64,000 bases of DNA from Mangrovihabitans endophyticus (GTDB lineage: Bacteria; Actinomycetota; Actinomycetes; Mycobacteriales; Micromonosporaceae). Shown here piece after piece: positions 54,406-64,000 of this stretch. Each line of letters begins with the position of its first letter. The stretch's first letter is position 1. The notes below the pieces were generated by a model. It was not told the DNA's origin. It did no database searches and worked only from the letters and a program-made list of their open reading frames with translations. The stretch spans positions 1,103,720-1,167,719 of the forward strand of contig NZ_BMMX01000001.1 in assembly GCF_014646155.1 (NCBI RefSeq). The letters are read 5' to 3'. The translations under genes and the position numbers were made by a program.

Positions 54406-55030
54406 GCAGGTCCTCGGTGAGTTCCGCGGCGGACGCGGCCACCCCGCACCGGGTGGCGACGTGACGCAGCGCATCGGCATGGTGCGCCGGGCTGAAGTCG
54501 GCTATCGCGTCGGCGACCACGAACGGTTGAACGCCGCGCATGAAGGCGTCCAGCGCGGTGGCGAGCACGCCGATGTGCGCGTACACGCCGGTGATCACGA
54601 GTTGATCCCGCCCGCCCAGCACCTCGGCCAGCGGGGTGCCGACGAAGGCGCTGTATCGCCGTTTGGTGAGCACCACGTCCGCCGGCCCCGGCCGCAACGC
54701 GTCCACGATGGCCAGTTGCTGCGCGTCGTCCGGCGGCCCGTCCCCCCAGAAGTCCTGCAGCAGACCGCGTTCGTCGCGGCTCTGCCCGCCGGGCTGCGCC
54801 GAGAAGATCACCGGCATGCCGCAGCGCTCCGCGTGCGCGCGCAGCGTGGCGATGGTGTCCACGACCCGGCCCAGCAGGCTGCGGTCGGCGGTGCCGAACG
54901 GTGCCAGGAAGTAGTTCTGCATGTCGTGCACCAGCAACGCGGCGCGCGCGGGCTCCAGCCGCCACGCCACCTTCCCGCTCGCGCGGGTGTAGCCGGTGGG
55001 CAGGTGATACGGGGTGATGCGGGGCAGCAT
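54389..55030 (-). CDS. Isochorismatase (stand-alone EntB N-domain equivalent)
   Basis: A 213-residue cysteine-hydrolase-fold enzyme that removes pyruvate from isochorismate to give 2,3-dihydro-2,3-dihydroxybenzoate. The opening RITPYHLPTGY matches EntB/DhbB, with LLVHDMQNYF (catalytic Asp), VVLTKRRYSAF (Lys) and ITGVYAHIGVLATA, which stands where the active-site Cys is usual in the wider superfamily. Unlike EntB it ends without a carrier domain; that is encoded at 58638. ATG 55030 follows GGAGAGG. It is last in the DHB operon. Confidence 0.9.
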   Translation of the reverse strand: MLPRITPYHLPTGYTRASGKVAWRLEPARAALLVHDMQNYFLAPFGTADRSLLGRVVDTIATLRAHAERCGMPVIFSAQPGGQSRDERGLLQDFWGDGPPDDAQQLAIVDALRPGPADVVLTKRRYSAFVGTPLAEVLGGRDQLVITGVYAHIGVLATALDAFMRGVQPFVVADAIADFSPAHHADALRHVATRCGVAASAAELTEDLLTPVR

Positions 55031-55034
55031 CGGA

Positions 55035-56648
<1,614 letters not shown>

Positions 56649-56650
56649 CG

Positions 56651-57826
56651 TCAGGCTCCCCGGGTTGTCAGGGCCCGGTCGGCCGGCCCGAGGGCGGCGA
56701 GCATGGTGCCCAGCTTGGCGGTGGTCTCGGTGAGTTCGGCGTGCGGATCGGAGCCGGTGACGATGCCGGCGCCGGCGTAGACCCGCAGACCCTCCGGCCC
56801 GGCCGTGGCGCACCGGATGGTGACCGCCCACTCGCCGTCGCCCGCGGCGTCGCACCAGCCGACCATGCCGGCGTAGAAGCCGCGGTCGAACGGTTCCAGC
56901 TCGGCGATCGCCCGCCGTGCGGCGCCCGGCGGGCTGCCGCACACCGCGGGCGTCGGATGCAGCGCGGTGGCCAGGCGCAGCGCCGACACGTCCGGGTCGG
57001 TGATCTCGCCGGTGATGCGGGAACCGAGGTGCCACATGGTGGGCGTGGCGGTCAGCGTCGGCTCGACGGGCACCCGCAGCGCACGGCAGAACGGCCGCAG
57101 CCCGTCGGCCACCGCCTCGCTGACGAAGGCGTGCTCGTGCCGGTCCTTGGCCGACGACAGCAAGGCGGCGGCGCGATGCGCATCCTCCGCCGGGTCGGTG
57201 CTGCGCGGTGCGGAACCGGCCAGCGGGTGCGCGACGGCGTACCGGCCGCGGCGCGCCACCAGCAACTCCGGGCTGGCCCCGAACAGGGTCTGCCCGCCGC
57301 CCACGTCGATGCCGAAGGTGTAGCTGCCGGAGGCGCCCGCGGCCAGCGCCCGCACCACCGGCGCCGGGTCGAAGCCGGGCGCCGCCAGCCGCAGCGCGCG
57401 GGCCAGCACCACCTTGGTGTACCGGCCGGCCCGGATGTCGCGCACCGCGCGGGCCACGGCTTCCAGATAGCCGTCGTCGTCGCACGGGGGCGCGCCGCCC
57501 GCGCGGGCGGGAGCGGGCCGGGCGGTCGGCACCGCAGCCCCGGCCGGTGGCGCGGTGCCGCGGCGCAGCAGGCGCGGCAGGACCAGCCGGGCGGGTGCGT
57601 CGGGCGCGAACGGGATCGCCCCGACGACCGCGCGGGCGCCGGGGCCGGCGCCGGTCAGCATCGCCTCGACCTGGTCGGGCAGCATGCCGTGGACGCCGCC
57701 GGACACCTCCGCCTCGGCGCCCTCGGCCAGCAGGGTGCCGCTGGGCGAGGCGAACACGGACGACAGGCCGGGACGGTAGGCGGACAGCAGTTCGACGCCG
57801 TCGATTGCGGGACAGGCGAGCGTCAC
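56651..57826 (-). CDS. Isochorismate synthase
   Basis: A 391-residue chorismate-utilising enzyme (EntC/DhbC type) making isochorismate. The C-terminal catalytic half is complete: [79 protein letters not shown] and the Mg2+-binding [17 protein letters not shown] 57826 is preferred because AAGGGAG lies just upstream; GTG 57844 would place that site inside the gene. It is 2 bp from the ligase gene. Confidence 0.93.
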   Translation of the reverse strand: MTLACPAIDGVELLSAYRPGLSSVFASPSGTLLAEGAEAEVSGGVHGMLPDQVEAMLTGAGPGARAVVGAIPFAPDAPARLVLPRLLRRGTAPPAGAAVPTARPAPARAGGAPPCDDDGYLEAVARAVRDIRAGRYTKVVLARALRLAAPGFDPAPVVRALAAGASGSYTFGIDVGGGQTLFGASPELLVARRGRYAVAHPLAGSAPRSTDPAEDAHRAAALLSSAKDRHEHAFVSEAVADGLRPFCRALRVPVEPTLTATPTMWHLGSRITGEITDPDVSALRLATALHPTPAVCGSPPGAARRAIAELEPFDRGFYAGMVGWCDAAGDGEWAVTIRCATAGPEGLRVYAGAGIVTGSDPHAELTETTAKLGTMLAALGPADRALTTRGA

Positions 57827-57855
57827 GGATGTTTCTCCCTTCACCGTGTACTCGG

Positions 57856-58641
57856 TCAGGCGCGCAGCGTCGCGCCGCCGTCGACGTACAGGTCGTGCAT
57901 GGTGATGTGCCGGGCCCGCGGCGAGGCCAGGAAGAGGACCGCGTCCGCGACGTCCTCCGGGGAGGCGATGCGGCCCAGCGGGATGCCGGTGCGGAAGGCG
58001 GCCGGGTCGCCGGCGATCACCGGTCCGGGATCGTCACCGGTCCACAGCGCCCGTTGCATCGGCGTGTCGGTGGAGCCGGGCGCCACCACGTTGCAGCGGA
58101 TGCCGTACGGCGCCAGCTCCAGACCGAGGCACTTGGTGAACAACGTGGCGGCGGCCTTCGACGCGGCGTACGCCGCCATGCCCGCGCGGGGCACACCGGC
58201 GGCATTGGACGACACCGTGACGATGACGCCGTGCCGGCGCGGGATCATCCGGCGGGCCACCGCGCGACTGGCGTGGAAGACGCCGGTGGTGTTGACCGCG
58301 AAGGTCTCCGCCCAGTCGTCGTCGCGGTATCCCGCCACGTCGCCGGTGCGCAGCACGCCGGCCACGTTGGCCAGTAAACCGATCGCGCCCAGTTCGGCCT
58401 CGGCCTCGGCGACCACCGCCTCCATCCGGTCCGCCGAGGTGACGTCCGCGACGTACGCGACGACGCCGTCGTGCTCGGCGGCGAGCCGCCGCACCCCGCC
58501 GGCCACCCGGTCCACGGCCGCCACCCGGACGCCCTCGGCGGCCAGCGCGCCGGCGACCGAGCGCCCGATCCCCTGGCCGGCGCCGGTGACCAGGGCAGCA
58601 CCGGTGACCAAGGCGGCGCTGCCCAGGCCGCTGCCGGTCAC
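57856..58641 (-). CDS. 2,3-dihydro-2,3-dihydroxybenzoate dehydrogenase
   Basis: A 261-residue short-chain dehydrogenase (EntA/DhbA type) that forms 2,3-dihydroxybenzoate with NAD+. TGAGQGIG is the cofactor motif, LANVAG the next, VSSNAAG the Ser and YAASKAA the Tyr-x3-Lys. The N-terminus contains a doubled ALVTGA ([14 protein letters not shown]) from a small in-frame duplication. GTG 58641 overlaps the carrier protein stop. Confidence 0.92.
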   Translation of the reverse strand: MTGSGLGSAALVTGAALVTGAGQGIGRSVAGALAAEGVRVAAVDRVAGGVRRLAAEHDGVVAYVADVTSADRMEAVVAEAEAELGAIGLLANVAGVLRTGDVAGYRDDDWAETFAVNTTGVFHASRAVARRMIPRRHGVIVTVSSNAAGVPRAGMAAYAASKAAATLFTKCLGLELAPYGIRCNVVAPGSTDTPMQRALWTGDDPGPVIAGDPAAFRTGIPLGRIASPEDVADAVLFLASPRARHITMHDLYVDGGATLRA

Positions 58642-58874
58642 CGGTGGTGGTCCTCGCTCGCCAGCGTGGACCAGGCCGCGATGGTGGGTTCGTCGGCCAG
58701 GTCCAGGAAGCCGGTGTCCACTCCGGACTCACGCCAGCGGGTGGACAACGTCAGGATGCGGATCGAGTCGAGTCCGCGGTCGACGAGGTTCTCGTCGTCG
58801 GACAGGCTGTCGGCGTCCTCGCCCAGGATCTCGGCGACATCACGACGCAGGCGGTCGGTGAACGAATCGGTCAT
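58638..58874 (-). CDS. Aryl carrier protein
   Basis: A 78-residue carrier domain. [12 protein letters not shown] holds the Ser that takes the phosphopantetheine arm. It corresponds to the EntB C-terminal domain, here a separate gene, and carries DHB to the EntF-like condensation domain. ATG 58874 follows AAGGGAG at 8 bp; the TTG one codon upstream is unlikely. It is first in the five-gene DHB operon and 19 bp below an iron box. Confidence 0.9.
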   Translation of the reverse strand: MTDSFTDRLRRDVAEILGEDADSLSDDENLVDRGLDSIRILTLSTRWRESGVDTGFLDLADEPTIAAWSTLASEDHHR

Positions 58875-58893
58875 CAATCGACTCCCTTCGCAA

Positions 58894-58912
58894 TAAGGCT
58901 AGGCTAACCTAC
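58894..58912. promoter_or_regulatory. Iron box before DHB operon
   Basis: TAAGGCTAGGCTAACCTAC matches 16 of 19 positions of the DmdR consensus TTAGGTTAGGCTAACCTAA. It ends 19 bp before the aryl carrier protein start. Confidence 0.85.
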
Positions 58913-58965
58913 CAACGAGCGAAGGGAAGGGGAGGCCGCGGGTCGATGCGCCATCCGAACGGGCG

Positions 58966-60237
58966 TCAGTCGTGGACCCGGTCGGACCGGTGCCCGGCGC
59001 GAACGGCCACCGCGGCCAGCGCGGTGCCCACGCACAGGGCCGCCGCGCTCAAGCCCAGCGACCAGTGGATGCCGACCACCGCACCGAACAACCCGACCGT
59101 GATGCCGCTGCCGAACCGCAGGCCGTTGGCCGACATGCCGTACACGCCGATCACCCGGCCCCGGTCGGCCGGCGCAGCGTGCAGTTGCACCACGGTCTGC
59201 CCGATCGACATCGAGGCCAGGTTCGCCACGCCGCCGACCACGAGCAGCAGCACCGCCAGTGGATAGCTGCCGGTCAGCGCGAACAGGAGGGTGCTCACGC
59301 CGTACACCGCGGTGCTGATCATCGCCGCCGGCACGCTGGGCGGGACCCGGCCGGTCGCCTCCAGCAGGATGCCGCCGACCACGCCGCCCGCGCCGTTGGC
59401 GAACAGCAGGACGCCGTACGCCGTGCCGGCGCTGCCCGCGCCCAGGTCCTGCGCGAAGATCGGCATCGACGACTGCATGGAGGCGCCGACGAAGAAGGAC
59501 CCCAGGCCGCCCAGCACGATCATGCTGACCAGCGTCCGGTTGGCCCGCACGGTGCGCAGCACGCGGACCGTCTGCACGATGCCCATGCGGGGCCGGCGCA
59601 CGCCCCGGTCATGGTCGCGGCTGTGGCCGCTGAACCGGGTGCGGAACAGGAACAGCGTCAGCGGCAGGAAGAACGCGACGTTGACGAAGATGCCCGCCTT
59701 CGCGCCCAGGCCGAGCAGCAGCGCGGAGCCGACCACCGGACCGAACAGCACGCCCAGGCTGCGGAACGTCGCGTTCAGGCGCACCGCGCTCGGCAGTTCC
59801 CGGTCACCCACGAAGTCGTGCAGCATCAACTGTTCCGCCGGGCCCCACAGCGAACCGGCCAGGCCGTGCAGCACCAGCAGTACGCAGGCGTGCCAGATCT
59901 GCAGGCCGCCGGTGGCGAACAGGACGCCCCAGCTCACCGAGACCAGCATGAACAGGCCCTGGGCGACCTGAATCACGCGCCGGCAGTCGAATCGGTCTGC
60001 CAGGGCGCCGAAGTACACCGAGAACAGCAGAAACGGCAGCCAGTGGCTGAGCACCTCGAACCCGGCCAGTGCGGGGGAGTGGAACTTCTGCCACAGCACC
60101 CAGTACGTGATGACGTGTTCGATGTTGTCGGCCATCATCGCCAGCGCCGCGCCGAACAGGTATGGGCGGCTGTCCCGGTTGCGCAGGGCGGCGAATCTGC
60201 GCGGTGCGACGGCACCTGCCGCGGGTGTGTCGGGCAC
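58966..60237 (-). CDS. MFS exporter, EntS-like
   Basis: A 423-residue major facilitator with about 12 hydrophobic segments. YFGALADRFDCRRV is the motif-A loop after TM2 and GLAGSLWGPAEQLMLHDFV resembles the EntS/DHA3 group. By position, between the DHB operon and the LCP gene, it should export the finished catecholate. GTG 60237 follows GAGGTGG. No iron box is visible upstream; the box at 58894 is downstream of it. Confidence 0.85.
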   Translation of the reverse strand: MPDTPAAGAVAPRRFAALRNRDSRPYLFGAALAMMADNIEHVITYWVLWQKFHSPALAGFEVLSHWLPFLLFSVYFGALADRFDCRRVIQVAQGLFMLVSVSWGVLFATGGLQIWHACVLLVLHGLAGSLWGPAEQLMLHDFVGDRELPSAVRLNATFRSLGVLFGPVVGSALLLGLGAKAGIFVNVAFFLPLTLFLFRTRFSGHSRDHDRGVRRPRMGIVQTVRVLRTVRANRTLVSMIVLGGLGSFFVGASMQSSMPIFAQDLGAGSAGTAYGVLLFANGAGGVVGGILLEATGRVPPSVPAAMISTAVYGVSTLLFALTGSYPLAVLLLVVGGVANLASMSIGQTVVQLHAAPADRGRVIGVYGMSANGLRFGSGITVGLFGAVVGIHWSLGLSAAALCVGTALAAVAVRAGHRSDRVHD

Positions 60238-60573
60238 GGATCCACCTCACGTGGCAACGGGAACGCTGTCGAGCTTGCTCCACGACACCCGCCGTCGCGG
60301 CCGGGGTGCCCCGCCCGGTGATCCCGGCCACCGCCGGGGCCCGGCGCGGGCGTTCCAGGGCGGCTTCGCGATCACCGGGTGGCGTTGGCATGCCATGGTG
60401 GTTGGCGATCTCAGTTGGCCCCGAGTGACCCGGATCACCATGGCGATCTCTACGCACGGTAGCGGCCGTAGAAACGGAAACGGAGATCGGGACGGGACTC
60501 GGCGATCTTGAAGGTGGGTCGGCTAGGCTCTCGGACCCGCGGAGGAACCGACGAGACTGAATGTGGGGTATCG
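60238..60573. other. Intergenic region between exporter and LCP gene
   Basis: No supported gene. Part of it can be read as the start of the LCP frame (TTG 60508). At 60503 the text CGATCTTGAAGGTGGGTCGG resembles one half-site of the 70-bp elements, but there is no inverted partner or array. Confidence 0.4.
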
Positions 60574-61716
60574 ATGGCGAAGAGCAGCAGGAGAAGGGCG
60601 GCCGCGCGGCGCCACGTTCCGCTGTGGGCGACGCTGTGCGCCATCAGCGGCTGCGTTCTCATGGTGCTCAGCGGCGGCGCGCTGATCAGCAGCCAGGTGC
60701 TCGTCGCCCGGTACGCCGGGGCGGTGTCCACGCAGAACCTGTTCGGGGACGGCGGCGCGGCCTCGCAGGGGCAGAGCGACATCGAGGGACCGCTGAACAT
60801 TCTGCTGGCCGGCATCGACCCGCGCGACGACACTCAGGCGCCCCGGTCGGACTCGATCATCGTGGTGCACATCTCCGCGGCCATGGATCAGGCGTACGTG
60901 TTCTCCATTCCGCGCGACCTGGTGGTGGACATCCCGCCGTTCGCCAAGACCGGCTTCCAGGGCCAGCGCACGAAGATCAACGCGGCGATGGCCGCGGGCA
61001 GTTCGGTGGGCAACGGCAAACATGATGTGACGCAGGGCTTCGAGCTGCTGGCCAAGACCGTGTCGCAGCTCACCGGCATCAAGAAGTTCGACGCCGGCGC
61101 GATCGTGAACTTCGGCGGCTTCAAGCAGATCGTGGACGCCATGGGTGGCGTCACCATGACCATCGACCAGAACGTCAAGTCCGAGCACCTGCGGCCGGAC
61201 GGCAAGCACCGCCCCAAGTCGGCGGCCTGTCAGCGCCCACAGTCCGGATGCGACCACCCGTACATCGGGCCGCAGAAGGAATACAAGAAGGGCACCTACC
61301 ACCTGGAGGGCTGGGAGGCGCTGGACTACGTGCGTCAGCGGTACGGCCTGCCGAAGAGCGACTACGACCGGCAACGTCACCAGCAGCAGTTCATCAAGGC
61401 GATGGCGGCGCAGGCGCTGAGCAAGGACGTGGTGACCAACCCGATCAAGCTGGACAAGGTGCTCAAGGCGGCGGGTAAGTCGCTGATCTTCGACGGCGGC
61501 GGGCATTCGGTGGTGGACTGGGGGCTGGCCCTGAAGGGCATCGGCTCGCAGGACATGATGCTGGTCAAGCTGACCGGCGGCGGCATCATCGAGAACGGCA
61601 GATATCAGGGCGAACAGTTGGAGGCGAGCTCCACCGACTTCTTCGCCGCGGTGCGCAACGACCGCATCCCGGACTTCCTGCTGCAGAACCCGGAATACCT
61701 GAACTCCTCGGTCTGA
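60574..61716 (+). CDS. LytR-CpsA-Psr family cell-wall glycopolymer ligase
   Basis: A 380-residue membrane-anchored protein. After a basic start, TM1 spans about residues 13-45. The LCP domain follows: NILLAGIDPRDDTQAPRSDSIIVVHI, FSIPRDLVVDIP, the KINAAMAAG segment, NFGGFKQIVDAMGGV and LDYVRQRYGLPKSDYDRQRHQQQF, with the Arg and Asp residues that hold the polyprenyl pyrophosphate. Members attach wall teichoic acid-like or other polymers to peptidoglycan. A Lys/Pro-rich insert with two Cys lies near residue 218. ATG 60574 is the first plausible start. Confidence 0.88.
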   Translation: MAKSSRRRAAARRHVPLWATLCAISGCVLMVLSGGALISSQVLVARYAGAVSTQNLFGDGGAASQGQSDIEGPLNILLAGIDPRDDTQAPRSDSIIVVHISAAMDQAYVFSIPRDLVVDIPPFAKTGFQGQRTKINAAMAAGSSVGNGKHDVTQGFELLAKTVSQLTGIKKFDAGAIVNFGGFKQIVDAMGGVTMTIDQNVKSEHLRPDGKHRPKSAACQRPQSGCDHPYIGPQKEYKKGTYHLEGWEALDYVRQRYGLPKSDYDRQRHQQQFIKAMAAQALSKDVVTNPIKLDKVLKAAGKSLIFDGGGHSVVDWGLALKGIGSQDMMLVKLTGGGIIENGRYQGEQLEASSTDFFAAVRNDRIPDFLLQNPEYLNSSV

Positions 61717-61721
61717 GCCGG

Positions 61722-61759
61722 CCGAGCCCCGAGACGCCGGCCGAGCCCCGAGACGCCGG
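61722..61759. repeat. Perfect 19-bp tandem duplication
   Basis: CCGAGCCCCGAGACGCCGG occurs twice in direct tandem between the LCP stop and the convergent response-regulator stop. This looks like recent slippage. Confidence 0.9.
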
Positions 61760-61767
61760 GCCGACGG

Positions 61768-62454
61768 CTACGGCGTTCCGGCGGTGTCACCCCCGGTGCC
61801 GGGCACGGCCATGTGAGCCCGCACGGCGTGCAGCGCGGCCTGGGTCCGGTCGGACACGCCCAGCTTGAGCAGGATGCTGGACACGTGTGTCTTGACGGTC
61901 TTCTCGGAGACCACGAGCATCCGCGCGATCTCGCGGTTGGACCGGCCGTCGGCGAGGAGCGCCAGCACGTCGCGCTCCCGGGCGGTCAGCGGCGGCCCGG
62001 CATCCGCGCGCGTGCCGGGCTCGCTCAGCATCGATGCGGCCGTCTGCGGTTCCAGCAGCAGATGACCGGCGTGCACCGAGCGCACCGCGGCGGCCAGCGC
62101 CTGCGGGTCGACGTCCTTGGACAGGTAGCCGTGCGCCCCGGCCCGCACGGCCGGCAGGACGCGGCCCGGATCGGTGAAGCTGGTGACCACCAGGACCCGC
62201 ACCGGCAGGTCGCGGCGGCGCACCTCGCGCAGCACGGCCATGCCGTCGGTGCCGGGCAGCACCATGTCCAGCAACACCACGTCGGGCGCGGTCTGTGTGA
62301 TCAACTCCAACGCCGAAGCGCCGTCCGCGGCCTCGCCGGTGACGTCGATGTCGTCGGTGAGCTCCAGGAAGGTGCGCAGCCCGCGGCGCACCGCCGGATG
62401 GTCGTCGACGATGAGCACCCGGATCGCCGGCCCGAGCGGATCAGCCGCGGACAC
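61768..62454 (-). CDS. LuxR/NarL-family response regulator
   Basis: A 228-residue regulator. The receiver domain has acidic Asp17-Asp18, phosphoacceptor Asp63 in VVLLDMVLPG, and a Lys in YLSKDV. The C-terminal LuxR helix-turn-helix reads LTARERDVLALLADGRSNREIARMLVVSEKTVKTHVSSILLKL. GTG 62454 overlaps the kinase gene end by 14 bp, so the pair is coupled. With its GAF kinase partner it resembles DevR/DosR-type systems. Confidence 0.92.
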   Translation of the reverse strand: MSAADPLGPAIRVLIVDDHPAVRRGLRTFLELTDDIDVTGEAADGASALELITQTAPDVVLLDMVLPGTDGMAVLREVRRRDLPVRVLVVTSFTDPGRVLPAVRAGAHGYLSKDVDPQALAAAVRSVHAGHLLLEPQTAASMLSEPGTRADAGPPLTARERDVLALLADGRSNREIARMLVVSEKTVKTHVSSILLKLGVSDRTQAALHAVRAHMAVPGTGGDTAGTP

Positions 62455-63616
62455 CGGGCACCTCCAGACGCACCACCGTGCCGGTGTCCGGCCCGGATCG
62501 GACCGTCGCGGTGCCGCGCACCGAGCAGGCACGCTCCCGCATCGACCGCAGGCCCAGGCTGCCCCGTGCGGCAAGCGCCGCGCCGACGTCGAATCCGGCG
62601 CCGTCGTCGGACACCTCCAGCAGCGCGCCGCCGCGGCCGTGCGGCATCAGACGTACGCGTACGGTGTGCGCCCGCGCGTGCCGGACCGCGTTGTGCAGCG
62701 CCTCCTGGGCCACCCGCAGCACCACCGCCTGATGCGCCGGCGGCAGCGTGAGCGGCCCGTCGCCGGTGTAGCTCAACCGCGGCCCGCCGGAGGCCCGGCA
62801 GGCCCGGTCCAGCGCCCGCACCTGGGCCTGCAGCGCCGCGGGCAGCGCGCCGTCGCCGATGCCGGCCGGTCGCAGTTCCAGCACGGCCGCCTGCAACTCC
62901 TCGCTCGCCTCGCGGGCCAGCGTGGCCACTTCGGACAGCCGTGCCCGTGCCGCGGCCGGATCGCGGTCCAGCAGCATGCCGGTCGCCTGCACGGTCAGCC
63001 GCAGCCCGAACAGCCGCTGGGCCACCGCGTCGTGCAGGTCGTGCGCGATGCGGGCGCGTTCCTCGGCGATGGTCAGCTCGCGGTTGCGCGCGGCCAGCCG
63101 GGCATGGGTCAACGCGATCGCGGCGTGCGCGGCCAGCACGCCCACGAGTTCCTCGTCCGCCTCGGTGAACCCGCCCGCCTTGTTGGCCAGGTACAGCGCG
63201 CCGAGGATGTCCGTGCCGGTCAGGATCGGCACGCCGAGGAAGGCCCGCAACGTCGGATGCTCCTCGGGCCACCACCGGAACCGCGGGTCGGCGCGGATGT
63301 CGGCGACCCGTTGGGCGGCCGGCTCCCGCAGCATCAACGCCAGGAATCCGTGCTGGCGGGGCAGCGGCCCGAGGGCGTCCTGCTGCCCCTGGGTCATGCC
63401 GGAGACCAGGAACTGGGCGAACGATCCGGCGCCGTCCGGCACGCCCAGCGCCGCGTATTCGGCGCCGGCCAGCTCCCGGGCCGTGTCGACGATGGTCTGC
63501 AACACCTCCGGGACGGTGACCCGGCCGTTCACCGCCAGCACGGCATCGGACAGCCGGCGCGCGGTGCGCAGCTCGTCGCGGCCGGGCTGACCGGCGGCAG
63601 TGGTCACGTCAGACAC
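62441..63616 (-). CDS. GAF-domain histidine kinase (DevS-like)
   Basis: About 391 residues, no membrane segment. A GAF domain (about 25-180) with AEYAALGV and FLGVPILTGTDILGALYLANK is followed by a HisKA_3 dimerisation domain with RARIAHDLHDAVAQRLFGL, His being the phosphate site. An ATPase domain has EALHNAVRHA, DDGAGFDV and LGLRSMRERA. The GAF could bind haem or another ligand. GTG 63616 is used; GTG 63607 is equally possible. A double GGTCC palindrome lies about 37 bp upstream. Confidence 0.9.
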   Translation of the reverse strand: MSDVTTAAGQPGRDELRTARRLSDAVLAVNGRVTVPEVLQTIVDTARELAGAEYAALGVPDGAGSFAQFLVSGMTQGQQDALGPLPRQHGFLALMLREPAAQRVADIRADPRFRWWPEEHPTLRAFLGVPILTGTDILGALYLANKAGGFTEADEELVGVLAAHAAIALTHARLAARNRELTIAEERARIAHDLHDAVAQRLFGLRLTVQATGMLLDRDPAAARARLSEVATLAREASEELQAAVLELRPAGIGDGALPAALQAQVRALDRACRASGGPRLSYTGDGPLTLPPAHQAVVLRVAQEALHNAVRHARAHTVRVRLMPHGRGGALLEVSDDGAGFDVGAALAARGSLGLRSMRERACSVRGTATVRSGPDTGTVVRLEVPGVRG

Positions 63617-63652
63617 GATATCCGCGCCGTCCGGCGCCCCGCGTCGGTCAGC

Positions 63653-63671
63653 GGTCCTAGGACCAAGGTCC
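63653..63671. promoter_or_regulatory. DevR-like palindromes upstream of kinase gene
   Basis: GGTCCTAGGACC (63653-63664) is a perfect 12-bp palindrome overlapping GGACCAAGGTCC (63660-63671). The second reads GGACCTTGGTCC on the minus strand, close to the doxX box GGGACTTTGGTCCT. This suggests autoregulation of the two-component operon or control of the divergent SDR gene. Confidence 0.5.
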
Positions 63672-63731
63672 GTCCGTGGACCGTGCCGCAGCCGGATTCG
63701 CCGCAGCGAAGCGCGCGGCAGTGTTCCGGAC

Positions 63732-64000
63732 ATGACTGAAATCTTCGACAAGGCGCCGGTCGCCGTCGTCACCGGCGCGTCCCGTGGTCTGGGCGCCGCC
63801 CTGGCCGCCGGGCTCGCCCGCACCGGCTGGCGCCTGGTGGTCGACGCGCGTACCGCCGCCGACCTGGCCGCGACGGCCGCCGGTCTGGAACCGCTGACCG
63901 CCGTCGCGGTCCTCGCCGGGGACGTGGTGGACGACGCCCACCGGGTCGCGCTGGCCGCCGCGGCCGATCGGTTCGGGGGCGCCGACCTGCTGGTGAACAA
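63732..64000 (+). CDS. Short-chain dehydrogenase, 3' end beyond window
   Basis: The first 89 codons of an SDR oxidoreductase. ATG 63732 begins MTEIFDKAPVAVVTGASRGLG, with the TGxxxGxG cofactor motif. It continues WRLVVDAR and LLVN at the very end, the start of the NNAG-type motif. The catalytic Tyr-x3-Lys lies beyond base 64000. It is divergent from the kinase operon across the GGTCC palindromes. Substrate cannot be judged. Confidence 0.85.
   Translation, partial: MTEIFDKAPVAVVTGASRGLGAALAAGLARTGWRLVVDARTAADLAATAAGLEPLTAVAVLAGDVVDDAHRVALAAAADRFGGADLLVN

Noticed and set aside
60503..60522. Fifth copy of the 70-bp element
   Set aside because: Only one loose half-site; no inverted partner at 70 bp and no flanking arrays.

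Overview
The window is 64 kb of very high-GC chromosome, about 70% or more by eye, with strong G/C bias at third codon positions and many GTG starts and 4-base (ATGA/GTGA) stop-start overlaps. Gene families point to a filamentous actinomycete. These include a GTPase conservon (kinase-like, roadblock, DUF742, GTP-binding protein), two DUF574-type SAM methyltransferases, a gylR-like glycerol regulator, DmdR/IdeR-type iron boxes and a DevR-like two-component system. A Micromonosporaceae/Actinoplanes-like host is my guess; no rRNA or marker gene here proves it.

Layout. 0.25-6.4 kb: a deacetylase-glycosyltransferase fusion, a methyltransferase, an FAD oxidoreductase and an aldo/keto reductase; a repeat island lies between the last two. 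6.5-10.5 kb: a BrnT/BrnA-like toxin-antitoxin pair, a decayed coaD, a TetR regulator with a divergent DHA2 exporter, and a PAP2-family membrane protein. 10.7-15.5 kb: hypF-hypC-hypD-hypE for [NiFe] hydrogenase maturation, without hypA, hypB or hydrogenase genes nearby. 15.6-18.5 kb: a second methyltransferase, a frameshifted Phd-type antitoxin, a His-rich membrane protein and an FMN reductase, followed by a second repeat island. 19-25.5 kb: glycerol catabolism, with glpF-glpK-glpD on the minus strand facing an IclR regulator and a second glpK on the plus strand. 25.5-30.6 kb: DoxX, pyruvate phosphate dikinase, CBS-BON and GH25 genes, with DevR-like palindromes upstream of several.

30.6-40.7 kb is an uptake and N-demethylation island for glycine betaine or a related compound: Rieske oxygenase, sarcosine oxidase, dimethylglycine-dehydrogenase-like enzyme, ProU-type ABC permease and ATPase, IclR regulator and a substrate-binding lipoprotein. 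41-46 kb is a complete conservon. A 25-codon ORF is coupled to its start, and a second, very similar betaine-binding lipoprotein follows it. 46-60 kb is an iron-regulated catecholate siderophore locus with the full enterobactin logic: isochorismate synthase, isochorismatase, DHB dehydrogenase, DHB-AMP ligase, aryl carrier protein, an EntF-like C-A-T-TE NRPS with a serine-type code, a Fes/IroE-like esterase, an exporter, and an importer binding protein with two permeases. The importer ATPase is missing. Three iron boxes cover the operons. 60.5-64 kb: an LCP cell-wall ligase, a GAF histidine kinase with LuxR-type regulator, and the start of an SDR gene cut by the window edge.

The least explained structure is a repeat seen twice, at 4.77-4.94 kb and 18.67-18.84 kb. 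Each locus holds two 70-bp imperfect palindromes with the same ends, separated by exactly 25 bp. Each pair is bracketed by short-unit arrays, C-rich to the left and G-rich to the right.
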